Assembly: GCA_036501535.1 (NCBI GenBank)
Contig: DASYAE010000150.1
Location: 1-5,816, forward strand
DNA from: DASYAE01 sp036501535
GTDB lineage: Bacteria; Actinomycetota; Actinomycetes; Streptomycetales; Catenulisporaceae
Direction of reading: 5' to 3'
DNA length: 5,816 nt
In this document: piece by piece, positions 5,701 to 5,816 of the stretch
Numbering within the stretch: position 1 is the stretch's first letter
Layout of the letters: each line of letters opens with the position of its first letter
Program-made: the position numbers and the translations under genes
Notes under the pieces: generated by a model
Database searches by the model: none
What the model was told of the DNA's origin: nothing
Seen by the model: the letters and a program-made list of their open reading frames with translations, nothing else

Positions 5701-5816
5701 TTACCCCACGATCGGGAGGGACGCGCCGCAGCGCGTGAACAGCGGGATCTGGCCGAGAGGCGCGCCGACGCGTACACGACGCCCGCCGGGGAAGCGCTCG
5801 GCGGTCCACGGGCTGG
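5701..5816 (-). CDS. GH31 alpha-glycosidase C-terminus (5'-partial)
   Basis: Read on the minus strand, an open frame enters from the right edge and stops at TAA (5701-5703), giving the last 38 residues of a protein. It reads SPWTAERFPGGRRVRV followed by GAPLGQIPLFTRCGASLPIVG. The pattern of a W..G/ERF-GGR strand, then APL..IPLF.R.GA.LPI, is what I recognise from the C-terminal beta-domain of GH31 enzymes (alpha-glucosidases and alpha-xylosidases), where APLDRIPVFVRAGA-type sequences are common. The (beta/alpha)8 catalytic domain is outside the window. The gene converges on GH3 with a 16-bp gap. An alpha-xylosidase would fit a hemicellulose locus, but alpha-glucosidase cannot be excluded. The tail is short, so the family call is moderate. 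Confidence 0.7.
   Translation of the reverse strand, partial: SPWTAERFPGGRRVRVGAPLGQIPLFTRCGASLPIVG

Noticed and set aside
5721..5736. 6-bp stem (ACGCGC/GCGCGT) past the GH3 stop as a terminator
   Set aside because: Short, without a U-tract, and inside the GH31 coding tail; likely chance in GC-rich DNA, though overlapping convergent termination cannot be excluded.
4763..5809. Long antisense frames covering the GH3 3' half and the right edge
   Set aside because: Ser/Arg/Pro-rich shadow translations. The true minus-strand gene at the edge is in a different frame and stops at 5701.

Overview
The window is GC-rich chromosomal DNA (strong G/C preference at third codon positions) and looks actinobacterial. 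The secreted xylanase has a CBM2 module on a Pro/Thr linker, the LacI and CE7 sequences are of actinomycete type, and Shine-Dalgarno sites are short and purine-rich. Streptomycetales or Catenulisporales-like genera would fit, but the sequence alone does not fix the genus. No tRNA, rRNA, CRISPR array, insertion sequence or phage gene is visible.

Layout, left to right. (1) 1-763 (+): the 3' part of a secreted GH11 endo-xylanase with a C-terminal CBM2. It is followed by a 16-bp stem-loop at 808-847 that probably terminates it. (2) 865-1905 (-): a cytoplasmic CE7 acetylxylan/acetyl esterase. (3) 1988-3028 (-): a LacI-family regulator lying directly upstream of the CE7 gene on the same strand, probably co-transcribed. 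(4) 3029-3332: a 304-bp divergent control region. It holds a good sigma-70-type promoter reading right, a weaker -10 reading left, several CGAAA/TTTCG half-sites near both promoters, and a perfect 13-bp inverted repeat in the leader of the next gene. (5) 3333-5684 (+): a complete cytoplasmic GH3 beta-xylosidase/beta-glucosidase of 783 aa. (6) 5701-5816 (-): the last 38 codons of a convergent gene whose C-terminus looks like a GH31 alpha-glycosidase (alpha-xylosidase or alpha-glucosidase).

Taken together this is a hemicellulose (xylan) utilisation locus. The secreted GH11-CBM2 enzyme would cut polymeric xylan outside the cell. Imported, partly acetylated xylo-oligosaccharides would then be deacetylated by the CE7 esterase and trimmed from the non-reducing end by the GH3 enzyme. 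The GH31 enzyme would remove alpha-linked residues. The LacI-type protein is the obvious candidate to repress the divergent promoters until a xylo-oligosaccharide is present. No transporter gene lies inside the window. The gene content is ordinary. The parts most worth a second look are the operator-like architecture of 3029-3332 and the GH31 tail at the right edge. I see no evidence here for a wholly new kind of system.
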